A DNA stretch of 56,789 nt from positions 1 through 56,789 of the forward strand of contig NZ_CP133481.1 in the NCBI RefSeq assembly GCF_031195445.1, written 5' to 3'. Position numbers and translations under genes: made by a program. This document shows, one piece after another, positions 33,248 through 41,081 of the stretch (its first letter is position 1; every line of letters starts with the position of its first letter). This DNA is from Acuticoccus sp. MNP-M23. Lineage in GTDB: Bacteria; Pseudomonadota; Alphaproteobacteria; Rhizobiales; Amorphaceae. The notes under the pieces are model-generated. The model did no database searches and had not been told where the DNA came from. It saw only the letters and a program-made list of their open reading frames with translations.

Positions 33248-33574
33248 ATGAAAATTTCCCACACGGATGCGATTCGAGACGAGGACTTATTCGAGAAACT
33301 CGCGGTTGGGCATAAGGTCGAAGTCGTTTGCACCGAATCTGCTCGTAAGAAAAACTCGATATGGTACGGCTGCTGGCATCTTCGATTTGTCTGCGAGCGC
33401 CACAAGATTGAATACGTGTTGGTGAAGCCGCGCTGCCCGGATGAACCCGACAGGATCGAGCCGCGCTATTTCAAAACGGCGCTGAGCCTCCTGTGCTACC
33501 TGGCCGAAATGGGCATAGCGGCGGTGACGATCCCGATGCGCGTCGGTCGCAACTCGGTGCAGCGGGACGGCTGA
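33248..33574 (+). CDS. Hypothetical protein of the leading region
   Basis: About 108 aa from ATG 33248; in-frame TTG/GTG starts from 33152 are possible. KISHTDAIRDEDLFEKLAVG, WYGCWHLRFVCERHKIEYVL and YFKTALSLLCYLAEMGIAAV look like a folded alpha/beta protein. Lower GC than its neighbours. I do not recognise it. A terminator hairpin follows at 33587. Confidence 0.5.
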   Translation: MKISHTDAIRDEDLFEKLAVGHKVEVVCTESARKKNSIWYGCWHLRFVCERHKIEYVLVKPRCPDEPDRIEPRYFKTALSLLCYLAEMGIAAVTIPMRVGRNSVQRDG

Positions 33575-33586
33575 TCGCCTGATGAA

Positions 33587-33606
33587 GGCCCGCCGTCAGG
33601 CGGGCC
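33587..33606. terminator. Hairpin after the hypothetical gene
   Basis: GGCCCGCC-GTCA-GGCGGGCC: perfect 8-bp stem with a 4-nt loop, 13 bp after the stop at 33574 and 9 bp beyond the stop of the converging small gene. No T run, so factor-independent termination is uncertain. Confidence 0.5.
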
Positions 33607-33614
33607 GGACGCCG

Positions 33615-33770
33615 TTAGGCGTCCTCTTCGGGGGGCTTGCCCAGGTCGCGCGCATAGCGGACTTCAACCCGCAGGAACCCGCCGAAATTCAGGGCGATTG
33701 AGATGCTGAGCTTGGCGCGTGCGACAAGGGTTTTCTTGATGGCGCGGATGAGTGAGGCGAGTTTTTTCAT
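33615..33770 (-). CDS. Small basic protein, unknown
   Basis: 51 aa from ATG 33770 with site CAGGAG. MKKLASLIRAIKKTLVARAK is an amphipathic basic helix, then a polar tail (YARDLGKPPEEDA). Not recognised. Confidence 0.45.
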   Translation of the reverse strand: MKKLASLIRAIKKTLVARAKLSISIALNFGGFLRVEVRYARDLGKPPEEDA

Positions 33771-34062
33771 GGTGCTGCTCCTGTTGGGTGATGGACGATT
33801 CCGGCCTTCCGTCGCCCCGGCGGGGGAGGGCAGGCGCACCCGTAGGGTCGCAACGCAGTGGAGAAGGGCGTAGCCCTTGCGCCTGGCCGACGCTGGGGCA
33901 GGATCGCCGGAGAAATCGTCAGCACCCGACAGATGCCGCGCCGTGACGCCTCACGCGCCAACCGGAAAACCCGGCACGCCGCCGACGATCTCAATGCCCG
34001 GCGGCGGGTTCAGCGGGTCGAAGTTTCGCGCGCGGCCTGTGCCGCCGCCAGAAGGGGGAGTG

Positions 34063-34260
34063 ATGGGCAGGAGCGCGAAAATCGTGCCGGTGCAGCTCGA
34101 TCTATTCGCCGACACGTCGGCGCGGCACGCGCCCGACGAGGCGGCGGGGCTGGCGCCGAAGGTGCGGCCCGACGTGGCGGATCGGGCCACCGATGCGCCG
34201 GAGCAGCGCGGCCACGCCGCGCGGGCTGGCTCGGCCGCGGATGCGGCTCCGCGCGGATAG
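34063..34260 (+). CDS. Small hypothetical protein
   Basis: 65 aa from ATG 34063 with site GGGGGAG. KIVPVQLDLFADTSARHAPD includes a QLDLF-like segment resembling a beta-clamp-binding motif; the rest is Ala/Arg-rich and low complexity. Coding status uncertain. Confidence 0.4.
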   Translation: MGRSAKIVPVQLDLFADTSARHAPDEAAGLAPKVRPDVADRATDAPEQRGHAARAGSAADAAPRG

Positions 34261-34302
34261 CGCGGGGTCGGGCGGGGCGGGGCGTAGTCCTGGCCCGCCC
34301 GA

Positions 34303-34776
34303 TCAATCTTGCAGGGTCAGCCGATCACCGGGCGCTAGGCCGATCTCGTCGGCAACGCCCGCGTTGACTTCGAGGACGAACCGCGCCGGGGCCGCGCTCG
34401 GGATGGGGTCGGTTGAAAACGGCGTGGCGTCGTGGGCAATCGAGACCACGCGGCCATCGCCAGCGACGAACACAATGTCGAGCGGCAGGGGCGTGTTCTT
34501 CATCCAGAACGCGCGCGGGGCCTCGCTCGGATAGACGAACCACATGCCGTGATCGCGCGGCATGGTCTGCCGGTACATCAAGCCTCGGGCGCGCGTTGCC
34601 GGGTCGCTGGCGATCTCGACGGTGATCGGTCCCGCGCTGGTCGCGACGGTGGCAACATCGAGGGGCGCGGCCTCCGGCTCCGGGCCTCGCGTGAACGCCG
34701 CGAGCGCGAAAGCGAGCGCGGCGGCGGCACCGATTGCAGCCGTCGTCTTCGCGATTGTGGATCTCGCGCCGGTCAT
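34303..34776 (-). CDS. DUF192-family exported protein
   Basis: 157 aa. N-terminal hydrophobic anchor (AAIGAAAALAFALAAF), then the DUF192 core: TRARGLMYRQTMPRDHGMWF, AFWMKNTPLPLDIVFVAGDG, and GLAPGDRLTL. Function of the family is unknown. Overlaps the upstream gene by 4 bp (ATGA). Confidence 0.85.
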   Translation of the reverse strand: MTGARSTIAKTTAAIGAAAALAFALAAFTRGPEPEAAPLDVATVATSAGPITVEIASDPATRARGLMYRQTMPRDHGMWFVYPSEAPRAFWMKNTPLPLDIVFVAGDGRVVSIAHDATPFSTDPIPSAAPARFVLEVNAGVADEIGLAPGDRLTLQD

Positions 34777-34988
34777 TCCGTGTCGTCGGTCTGTGTGCCG
34801 GGCGCGCGATTGCGGGCACGGGCACGGGCGATCACGCCACGGGCGTGCGCCATGAATGCCGGATCGTCGCCGCCTTCTTCCATCGCCGCCTCAAGGAAGC
34901 CCGCAAGGTCCTCATCCGTTTTTAGGTAATCGGCGGAATCGTATCGGCTGAATTTCTCGCTGTTCATTCTGGGTCTTCGAAAGGTCAT
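34773..34988 (-). CDS. Truncated antidote-like protein
   Basis: 71 aa; ATG 34988 overlaps the XRE stop. DSADYLKTDEDLAGFLEAAM, then EEGGDDPAFMAHARGVIARA matches the N-terminal half of addiction-module antidotes (DYLKTEEDIAAYLEAALEE, then GDPA). The DNA-binding helix-turn-helix that normally follows is missing; the chain ends RNRAPGTQTDDTE. Probably a remnant, or a short form that needs the XRE protein. Confidence 0.6.
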   Translation of the reverse strand: MTFRRPRMNSEKFSRYDSADYLKTDEDLAGFLEAAMEEGGDDPAFMAHARGVIARARARNRAPGTQTDDTE

Positions 34989-35263
34989 GCGACGGCCTTC
35001 GCCACCATGTCGGGGTGCAGCGTGATCACGCACACATAGGCCACGGCGAAATCGGGGGCCATGGCGCGGGACTGCTCCCAATCGCGCAACGTGCCGACAG
35101 GGACGCGGAAGCGCGCGGCAAACTCGGGCTGACTGAGGCCAAGCTTTGTGCGTGTCATGCGGATGAGGCGGGCGCGCTGCGCGCGCTCAACGTCTTCATG
35201 GGTCATGTCGAAGTCTTCCGGGTCGTTCGGATCAGCCGGAATGGCGATATCGTCCTTCTTCAC
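34985..35263 (-). CDS. XRE-type HTH regulator/antitoxin-like
   Basis: 92 aa. HTH at residues 36-75: RMTRTKLGLSQPEFAARFRV, then PVGTLRDWEQSRAMAPDFAV. This is the compact form seen in toxin-antitoxin operons. The partner may be the truncated antidote-like gene it overlaps or a lost toxin; the upstream PemK/Phd pair has its own antitoxin. Confidence 0.75.
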   Translation of the reverse strand: MKKDDIAIPADPNDPEDFDMTHEDVERAQRARLIRMTRTKLGLSQPEFAARFRVPVGTLRDWEQSRAMAPDFAVAYVCVITLHPDMVAKAVA

Positions 35264-35292
35264 TGCTATTGCTCCTGCGAACAGAATCGACC

Positions 35293-35712
35293 TCAGTCCC
35301 GTTTCGTTAATCGAAGGCTGCTGGAGCGACGAACAGCATGAACGCCCCGCACGATGGCATCGGTGAAGGCCGGGCTGAACGCGCCCTGCGGCGTTCGATC
35401 TTCGAGTGTGTAAGATAATTCGAGCACGTCAGTATTGAGCTCGTCTACGATGACCCAAAGGCGCATTGCGGAGTCGAGTTTCGCGCGACGGGCCTCTGTC
35501 TCAGGTATCTCGATAGCCTTACGATCATGGCCCGGCGCTTTGCTTGTAATCGGGGCAATGAACAGAATGTGCTTGCCTTCATTGTTGACGATGACAATGG
35601 CGACGCAAACGGGTCGTTTTTTCCGACCTTCCGTCTCACCACGCGCGGCCTGCCATTTCCAAAGGTAGTGATACCCGAAGACCTGCCCCGCTTTTGGGAA
35701 GTCACCGGCCAT
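35293..35712 (-). CDS. PemK/MazF-like toxin
   Basis: 139 aa from ATG 35712. KAGQVFGYHYLWKWQAARGE, then GRKKRPVCVAIVIVNNEG, FIAPITSKAPGHDRKAIEIP and MRLWVIVDELNTDVL follow the PemK-like layout; an mRNA interferase is the family role. It overlaps the Phd-like antitoxin gene by 11 bp and follows it, the usual order. Confidence 0.7.
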   Translation of the reverse strand: MAGDFPKAGQVFGYHYLWKWQAARGETEGRKKRPVCVAIVIVNNEGKHILFIAPITSKAPGHDRKAIEIPETEARRAKLDSAMRLWVIVDELNTDVLELSYTLEDRTPQGAFSPAFTDAIVRGVHAVRRSSSLRLTKRD

Positions 35713-35944
35713 TGAAATGGTCTTCGATCCCCTGATCCAACAGAGCACCAAGATCGTCGGGCATGTTCGCCACGTCGACGGATTGCTGCGTTCTGTGACC
35801 GTTTGCCAAAGCCTCGAAAGTTTCCATCGACATGATGACGAAGCGCGGCTTGCGGTGCTTGGTGATCGCGACAGGGGCCACCGCAGCAGCCTCGAACAGA
35901 TCGCCTGTATTTCGGGTCAGGTCGGCGGCGCGGAAACTCTTCAT
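35702..35944 (-). CDS. Phd/YefM-like antitoxin
   Basis: 80 aa from ATG 35944; an ATG at 35953 is possible. FRAADLTRNTGDLFEAAAVA, then PVAITKHRKPRFVIMSMETF is the Phd/YefM DNA-binding fold. The C-terminal tail (NMPDDLGALLDQGIEDHF) should bind the toxin. A palindrome at 35980-36002 is the likely operator. Confidence 0.82.
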   Translation of the reverse strand: MKSFRAADLTRNTGDLFEAAAVAPVAITKHRKPRFVIMSMETFEALANGHRTQQSVDVANMPDDLGALLDQGIEDHFNGR

Positions 35945-35979
35945 GGCAGGCATTCCCCGGCTAAACTGGATTCTCTGGA

Positions 35980-36002
35980 ATATACAGATAATTTGGGTAT
36001 AT
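35980..36002. promoter_or_regulatory. Operator-like palindrome of the Phd-PemK operon
   Basis: ATATAC, 11 bp, GTATAT, in AT-rich sequence about 36 bp upstream of the antitoxin start. Autorepression through such palindromes is standard for Phd modules. Confidence 0.55.
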
Positions 36003-36019
36003 CGCAAGCGCAAACGGCA

Positions 36020-36047
36020 TGAAAAAAGGCTCCGCCGAAGCGGGGCC
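36020..36047 (-). terminator. Terminator after the ParB-like operon
   Basis: Minus strand GGCCCCGCTTCGGCGGAGCC followed by six T. It lies 30 bp after the zinc-finger gene stop and separates that transcript from the Phd-PemK operon. Confidence 0.75.
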
Positions 36048-36075
36048 AGGTGCTTCCTTCACCACAAAGGAAAGG

Positions 36076-36315
36076 TCAGTGCTGGTGCCGGGCGCGGCCC
36101 TGCGGGTCGATGATCCAGCCGGAGGCGTCGCGCATGATGACGGCTTCGGGGCCGTGCTGCTCGATGAAGGCGCCGTCGGCCTCGGCTTGGCGATCGGTGT
36201 GCAGGTCGTTGGCTCGGGTGCCGGTCGGCTCGATGCACCACAGGCCAGCGGCCTTGCCGCAGGCGGGGCAGCGGACGGCGAGGGCAGGGTGCGCGTGCGC
36301 GCGAAAATCAGGCAT
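36076..36315 (-). CDS. Small zinc-finger protein
   Basis: 79 aa from ATG 36315. VRCPACGKAAGLWCIEPTGT gives a CxxC plus Cys zinc site; RANDLHTDRQAEADGAFIEQ adds His. Similar short zinc-finger proteins are frequent on phages and plasmids. It follows the ParB-like gene by about 60 bp. Confidence 0.65.
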   Translation of the reverse strand: MPDFRAHAHPALAVRCPACGKAAGLWCIEPTGTRANDLHTDRQAEADGAFIEQHGPEAVIMRDASGWIIDPQGRARHQH

Positions 36316-36374
36316 GGGCGTTCCCCCGGTTCGGGTTGGTGGCGGGGCGCTCGATGCGCCCTGCCGGGTTGGTG

Positions 36375-38222
36375 TCACATGCCCTCGGGCAACCATGTCG
36401 CGATGCGCTCGGCCTGTGCGGCGGTCACGCCGTGCGCTTCGCGGGTCGCCTCGTCGGCAAAGAGGCTTTCGAGCTTCGCGGCTTTCTCGCCCTTTTTCAG
36501 CTTCTCGAAGCTGGTCGCCCGCTCGTCGTCGGCGGCGAGGTCCAGAAGGTCGCGCCACAGGTCGGCGAGGTAGGGGCCGCCGACACGACTGAAAAAGTTC
36601 GCGGCGGTCGGGGTCCAGACGGCGCGAATGTCGGTCGTCACTTCCTTGTCGATCAGCCCGCCCAGCTTCTCGTCGCCGATGGTCGCGAGCGCGGCCAGAT
36701 GGCGCGTGAGTTCGGCCATGACGTGCTCGGCTCCCTTCTTGCGGAAGGCGCGAAAGCCTTTCGCAAGGTCGGAATTGAACGGGTCGGCGGGGCGGTCGGC
36801 GGGCGTCGTCAGGCGCTTGTCGAGCGCGTAGCCCTCGGCCTCGGTGGTCGGCAGGTTCGGCACGTCGTCAGCCCGCAAGCCAAGGGCGTGGCGGTATCCC
36901 ATCTTGCCGGTGAGCTGGTAGGCCAGCAGGGCAAGCAACAGGTCGGGGTCGCGCAACAGGGCGTGTTGCCGTGCGCCGGTCGCGACGCGCGACAGGTCGT
37001 CGGCCAGCTTCGCGGAAATCGGCGACTTGGGCGCGTCGTCGGCCTCGGTGTGCTGCGATCCCTGCATGATCCCTGCGGCGATGGCGTCGGCCTTGTCGGC
37101 GTGGCGCACAAGGCCCTCGCTGGCCGTCAGGGTGCCGCGCTGGTCCACGTAGACGATCAGGCCGGAATGGGCCTTCTGCGCGTCGGTCCATTCGCCATCG
37201 AGCGCGGCTTGCAGCGCCTCGAGTTCGGCGCGGCCGTCCTCGTCCAGCGCGTCACCGTTCGCGAGGTCGGCAAGCTCGTCGTAGCGTTCGGCATCGGCCT
37301 CGGTAAGCGTGCCTTCTGCGCGGTAGATGCGGGCAAGTTTGTCCTGCTCGATCTGATACCAGCCCACATAGCTTTCGGTGATCGTCTCGACCCACTTCCA
37401 GCCGTCGCGGCGGTGAAGGTCGGCGGCGTCGGCCAGCGCCTTCGCGAACACCTCGTCCAGAATGGCGGGGTCGTCCAGAAGGGTTTCGCTCGCGAACAGG
37501 TCGCCGCCGACACGTCCGCCAGCGGCCTTGTAGGCGTCCAGCCCGACGAACACGGCGCGGCGGTCGCTGTCTTTCACGGCGTCGGGCTTGAGCGCCTTCT
37601 TGATCTGGTAGTCGCTCCAATCCTCGCCCCGGCACCGTTCCAGCACGGCAAGGCTGTGCGCCTCGTCGTCGCTGATCGTGAAGGACGCGGCAGCGCTCAA
37701 GCTGATCTCGTTGGCGGCAAGCGCGTCGATGATCGGGGCCGGAAGGCTCGCCAGTTTCAGGCGGCGATAGACGTGCTTTTCCGACACGGCGAAGGCGCGG
37801 GCGATCGCGGCGGGGGTCGCGCCGCTCTCGTCCATCCTGCCATAGGCGCGGATTTCATCGGCGGGGTGCAGGTCGCGCCGCGCCGCGTTCTCGGCCACGG
37901 CCCACGCTTGGGCGGTCGTCTCGTCGGGCGCGATCCGCACCGGCGGGTTCATCAGTTCGGGGCGCTCGGTCGCAAGCTCGGGGTGCTGCTCGGCGAGGTA
38001 TTGCAGGGCGCGCAAGCGCCGCCCGCCCGCGACGATCTCGGTGCCGCCGTTGGCGCTCTCGATCCCGGCAAGGTTCTGGATCAGGCCAGCGGCAAGGATG
38101 CTCTCGGCCAACTCGACAACCTCGGCCTCGGGCACATGCTGGCGCGGGTTCATGGCGGACAGGGTGAGGCTTGCCAGCGGGACGCGGGTTTCGTCGGCGG
38201 TGATGGTAGGTTGAATGGTCAT
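36375..38222 (-). CDS. ParB/Spo0J-like protein of the leading region
   Basis: 615 aa from ATG 38222. ParB N-terminal domain (VPLASLTLSAMNPRQHVPEA, GLIQNLAGIE, IVAGGRRLRALQYLAEQ) and a KorB-like HTH (TPAAIARAFAVSEKHVYRRL) are clear; a long C-terminal part follows. No ParA partner adjoins it. Long ParB-like proteins are typical of plasmid leading regions, where their role is not partition but is unsettled; partition remains possible with the VirC1-like ATPase. Confidence 0.85.
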   Translation of the reverse strand: MTIQPTITADETRVPLASLTLSAMNPRQHVPEAEVVELAESILAAGLIQNLAGIESANGGTEIVAGGRRLRALQYLAEQHPELATERPELMNPPVRIAPDETTAQAWAVAENAARRDLHPADEIRAYGRMDESGATPAAIARAFAVSEKHVYRRLKLASLPAPIIDALAANEISLSAAASFTISDDEAHSLAVLERCRGEDWSDYQIKKALKPDAVKDSDRRAVFVGLDAYKAAGGRVGGDLFASETLLDDPAILDEVFAKALADAADLHRRDGWKWVETITESYVGWYQIEQDKLARIYRAEGTLTEADAERYDELADLANGDALDEDGRAELEALQAALDGEWTDAQKAHSGLIVYVDQRGTLTASEGLVRHADKADAIAAGIMQGSQHTEADDAPKSPISAKLADDLSRVATGARQHALLRDPDLLLALLAYQLTGKMGYRHALGLRADDVPNLPTTEAEGYALDKRLTTPADRPADPFNSDLAKGFRAFRKKGAEHVMAELTRHLAALATIGDEKLGGLIDKEVTTDIRAVWTPTAANFFSRVGGPYLADLWRDLLDLAADDERATSFEKLKKGEKAAKLESLFADEATREAHGVTAAQAERIATWLPEGM

Positions 38223-38320
38223 TGGTTCGGCTCTCTTTGTGGTGAAGCGGGCGGGGCTTGGTGCCCTCTCTCCGCGATTGTTTCGGGTGGTCGTCGCGGC
38301 CCCGAAGGGCCGCGCCGGGG

Positions 38321-38686
38321 TCAATATTCCGAAGGGAAAAGGATGGTCAGGACGCGCCGGGTCTCGTCCTCGTCCAGCGGGTCGGGCGTGCCGAACTCAT
38401 AGGCGCGGTCGTAAAGGTCGATCTTCCACCAGACCTTTTTGCCGTTCACCGTCACGGCTCCGAACGAATGATCCCCATAGGGGTCGTCGGCCTCGGTGAA
38501 GGTGGTTTGCAGCCCCACGGCGCGGCTCGCGAGCCACATGAAGAGGGTGCCTTCGGCGGACACGCCTTGCGTCACGACAACCTGGCCCTCGGGCGTGGCC
38601 GGGGTCTTCCCGGCGAACAGGCTGCGCCGGAAAGCGTCGTTGCGCTCGGCGATCCGCATGGCGAGGAGAAGGTTTTCCGGGTCCAT
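38321..38686 (-). CDS. DUF3768-family protein
   Basis: 121 aa. RIAERNDAFRRSLFAGKTPA, TFTEADDPYGDHSFGAVTVN, WWKIDLYDRAYEFGTPDPLD and TRRVLTILFPSEY are the family signature. Function unknown; common on alphaproteobacterial plasmids. Same direction as the ParB-like gene. Confidence 0.82.
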   Translation of the reverse strand: MDPENLLLAMRIAERNDAFRRSLFAGKTPATPEGQVVVTQGVSAEGTLFMWLASRAVGLQTTFTEADDPYGDHSFGAVTVNGKKVWWKIDLYDRAYEFGTPDPLDEDETRRVLTILFPSEY

Positions 38687-38697
38687 GTCCGCCCCCC

Positions 38698-38949
38698 TCA
38701 CTGGCTGAGCGCGGCGTAGGTCGCCACGTCTTCGTAACGGATCACGGCTTCGCCGCTCTCGGTGGTGCCGCCCCATGCGGGGCCGCAGAAACCGCCCATC
38801 TTGGGGTGGCCCTGCAATTCGGGGCGCAAGCGCGGGTTGGTCTGGGTGCCGGTGATGGTGACGCCCTGCGCCTCGGCCCATGCCTCGACACTCTCGGGCT
38901 GGTGCCGGGTCATGCCGTTCGGGCCGGTGGTGATGATCTCAAAAGCCAT
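38698..38949 (-). CDS. Hypothetical protein after leader copy B
   Basis: 83 aa. TGPNGMTRHQPESVEAWAEA, then PKMGGFCGPAWGGTTESGEA. It starts with MAFE at the edge of leader copy B, just as ardC starts at copy A. First gene of the leftward DUF3768/ParB-like cluster. Not recognised. Confidence 0.65.
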   Translation of the reverse strand: MAFEIITTGPNGMTRHQPESVEAWAEAQGVTITGTQTNPRLRPELQGHPKMGGFCGPAWGGTTESGEAVIRYEDVATYAALSQ

Positions 38950-39385
38950 TTGTGGCCTCCTTCGTGGTGATCCCCGTTTCCGGTCTGGGTGCCGAAAATC
39001 GGGGCGGGGTTTCTGGCGAGGACCGCGTTTACGCGGCCCTCTCCTGAAACCCTGCCTCCCGGCGAGGGCAGGGGGGGGTCCCGCGCAACTTGAAAATCAA
39101 GGCGGGCCGGGGGGTGGTGCGGCCCGCAGCGAAGCGAGGACACGGCCCCCGGTTCGGCGCAGTATTTTCTGGTTGCGTGGGGGGACCGGCGGTCCCCGAA
39201 TGCCAAAGGGATCGTCACCCGAAGGGCCGAGACTCGTCGTCCTGGGCGACCATGTGGCCCGCGTCGGGGGCTGGCTCGGAGAGACAGTTCACGGCGCTCT
39301 TGGGCCGCAGGGAGAACAGGGCGGCGAGGCTCGGGGAGGACGCTTGCGGCCGACTAGAGCCCGGTCCCGCGCTCGCGCGGGATTG
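38945..39385. repeat. Leader repeat copy B
   Basis: 441 bp matching 32504-32941 with few differences (e.g. GCGTTTACGCGG for GCGTCAGCGG, and ACCGGCGGTCCCC for ACAGGCGGTCCCC). It starts at the start codon of the 38698-38949 gene. Two long copies kept nearly identical upstream of two different genes point to recent duplication or a selected shared leader. Confidence 0.9.
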
Positions 39386-39459
39386 ACCTTGCTTCGGCTT
39401 GACACTGCCTCTTGAGCGGCCACGTGATCGGCCATGATCCATCAGCAGATTGAGCGGGC

Positions 39460-39690
39460 GTGACCCACTATCGAGGCATCACGATTGCGAGCCTGGGCGA
39501 CATGATCGACCACGGCTATCGGCTGCACGGCCACTGCTCGGGCTGCGGAAAACACCGCGTCCTGTCGCTGCCGGAGCTCGCCGAACGCCTCGGCCGGGAC
39601 TTCGTGCCAAGCGACCACGGCGGGCGGCTCCCGCTTCGGTGCGACTGCCGCTCGCGCGGCATCGCGATCAGCGTCGAGCCGCGCCACTGA
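39460..39690 (+). CDS. Small Cys-containing hypothetical protein
   Basis: 76 aa from GTG 39460. HGHCSGCGKHRVLSLPELAE and LPLRCDCRSRGI form a possible four-Cys zinc ribbon. Sequence style is protein-like throughout. Not recognised. Confidence 0.5.
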   Translation: MTHYRGITIASLGDMIDHGYRLHGHCSGCGKHRVLSLPELAERLGRDFVPSDHGGRLPLRCDCRSRGIAISVEPRH

Positions 39691-39717
39691 GCGCGGGACG
39701 CGCTCTCTTCGCGCAAC

Positions 39718-39921
39718 GGCGGGTTTCCAGTCCGCCCCGGATCGACCTCGGGAGAGAAGGCGGGGACCGGAGCGGCCCGCGAGCGAGACGACAAGTATCG
39801 AGCGAGGGGCGCTGTGGTAAACCGCCGTGCCTCTGAGCCGCTAAAGCGGCTGCGGGGGCTGTCTGCCCCCGGCGCGCGCGAAGCGCGCTCCCCCGAGGAT
39901 ATTTCGAGAAGATGATGATGG
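39718..39921. repeat. Second copies of the 30.9-31.1 kb repeats
   Basis: 39718-39826 is the inverted copy of 30864-30971, and 39836-39921 the direct copy of 31000-31080. One half flipped while the other did not, so the arrangement arose by more than one event. The pairs frame the leading region. Confidence 0.85.
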
Positions 39922-39992
39922 AAGGGACTGCGCTGCTCGTGCTCGCCCTCGTCCTGGGCTGGGCCGCGTTCTGGATCGTCGGTCGGGAATGA
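39918..39992 (+). CDS. 24-residue membrane peptide
   Basis: From ATG 39918 (further in-frame ATGs at 39912 and 39915): EGTALLVLALVLGWAAFWIV forms a single transmembrane helix, then GRE and stop. A strong terminator follows at once. The ribosome site is weak, GAGAAG at 39906. May be a real small membrane protein or chance. Confidence 0.35.
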   Translation: MEGTALLVLALVLGWAAFWIVGRE

Positions 39993-40023
39993 GAAAAGCC
40001 GGGGCGTCTCTGCCCCGGCTTTT
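39993..40023. terminator. Bidirectional terminator
   Basis: AAAAGCCGGGGC, loop GTCTCT, GCCCCGGCTTTT: perfect 12-bp stem with A and T ends. It serves the peptide frame on the left and the leftward exported-protein pair on the right. Confidence 0.85.
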
Positions 40024-40342
40024 AGTCGTCCTTGTCGGTGGAATCGTAGCGGATCACGGCGTCTTTTCCGAAAAAGCCGATCCAGCGTTTGAAGATGGTA
40101 TCGGTCTCGGCGTAGGCCCTGCGGCCCTCGTCCTGGAGGCATCGCAGATAGTCCTCTGCGGCCTCCATGTACTCGGCATATTCCCGGTTGATGTACTCGC
40201 GCAGCTCGGGGTCGTCCTTCGGCGGCGCATAGGGATAGGGCTCGACGGGCGGCAGGCAGGCCTGGCCGTAAGCCAAGCCTGCACTCAGCCAGACCAGCCC
40301 GGCTGCGGCAACGACACGGCGGCTATGGAGCGTCAGCGGCAT
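40022..40342 (-). CDS. Exported protein, unknown (second of pair)
   Basis: 106 aa from ATG 40342. Signal peptide ending GLAYGQA, then PPVEPYPYAPPKDDPELREY and a helical acidic segment EYMEAAEDYLRCLQDEGRRA. Two Cys in the mature part. Overlaps the upstream gene (ATGA). Not recognised. Confidence 0.65.
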   Translation of the reverse strand: MPLTLHSRRVVAAAGLVWLSAGLAYGQACLPPVEPYPYAPPKDDPELREYINREYAEYMEAAEDYLRCLQDEGRRAYAETDTIFKRWIGFFGKDAVIRYDSTDKDD

Positions 40343-40920
40343 CAGTGGGTCGTCACCGACACGTTCGACCAGCCGTGCGAGCTCGTGAGCCACTTTTCCC
40401 AACCGGGGGAATAGGCCGCGTCGGTGCCCGGCTCGACGGTGATGTTGGCGGTGAAGTTGAACCGCTCCGGTGCCGACTGGCCCGTGTAGACGGTCGTGCG
40501 GTCGCCGTCGTTGCCCCAACCGTACTGCGTGGCCGTCTTGTAACAGAATGCGCGGACGGTCTTCCGGCCGTGATCGTTCTCGGAAACCGAGTGGAAGAGG
40601 TGCTTGCCGTCGGGGCAGGAAAACGCGGCCCGGTCAGTCGGCGAGATCCACGAATAGTCCACGTCATAGCCCTTGTACTCGGTGCCGTCGTTCAGGAGGC
40701 AAAGGCCGATGGGCGACTTGGGCGGCACCGACGTGATGCGATCAATCATGTGATCGAAGGCGTCGCCGCAAGTGGAGGGGAAGCCACCGGCCAAGCAAAG
40801 GATCAGCTTGCAGTCGATATCGTAACCATCTTCGGCCTCAACTGACGTTACAGGTAGCAACGCAATTCCGACTGCCAGCACAAATGCAGATAAGCTGAAC
40901 AGGGCGCGGTATTTTATCAT
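40342..40920 (-). CDS. Exported Cys-rich protein, unknown (first of pair)
   Basis: 192 aa. Signal peptide ending SVEAED, then YDIDCKLILCLAGGFPSTCG, DAFDHMIDRI and FGLCLL-like PIGLCLLNDGTEYKG. The CK-x-x-LCLAGGFP motif recalls exported proteins linked to conjugative plasmids, but I cannot name it. C-terminal half is beta-rich. Last backbone gene before the metal cargo. Confidence 0.7.
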   Translation of the reverse strand: MIKYRALFSLSAFVLAVGIALLPVTSVEAEDGYDIDCKLILCLAGGFPSTCGDAFDHMIDRITSVPPKSPIGLCLLNDGTEYKGYDVDYSWISPTDRAAFSCPDGKHLFHSVSENDHGRKTVRAFCYKTATQYGWGNDGDRTTVYTGQSAPERFNFTANITVEPGTDAAYSPGWEKWLTSSHGWSNVSVTTH

Positions 40921-41081
40921 GATGGAACCTCACTCAATTTCGCTACGAGTGCTTCGTACCGTAACGTCTCCTTATCTTTAAGGATAAATCATATTACGAA
41001 ATTGACCCAAGCGCTCCTGTAGATCACGAATGAGGCGACCCCATGATCGGAGCGTTTAGGACAGAAACACGCCTCCGACCA

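Noticed and set aside
36336-38402. 688-codon frame opposite the ParB-like gene
   Set aside because: The minus strand encodes a clear ParB domain and HTH; the plus frame is a GC-bias shadow.
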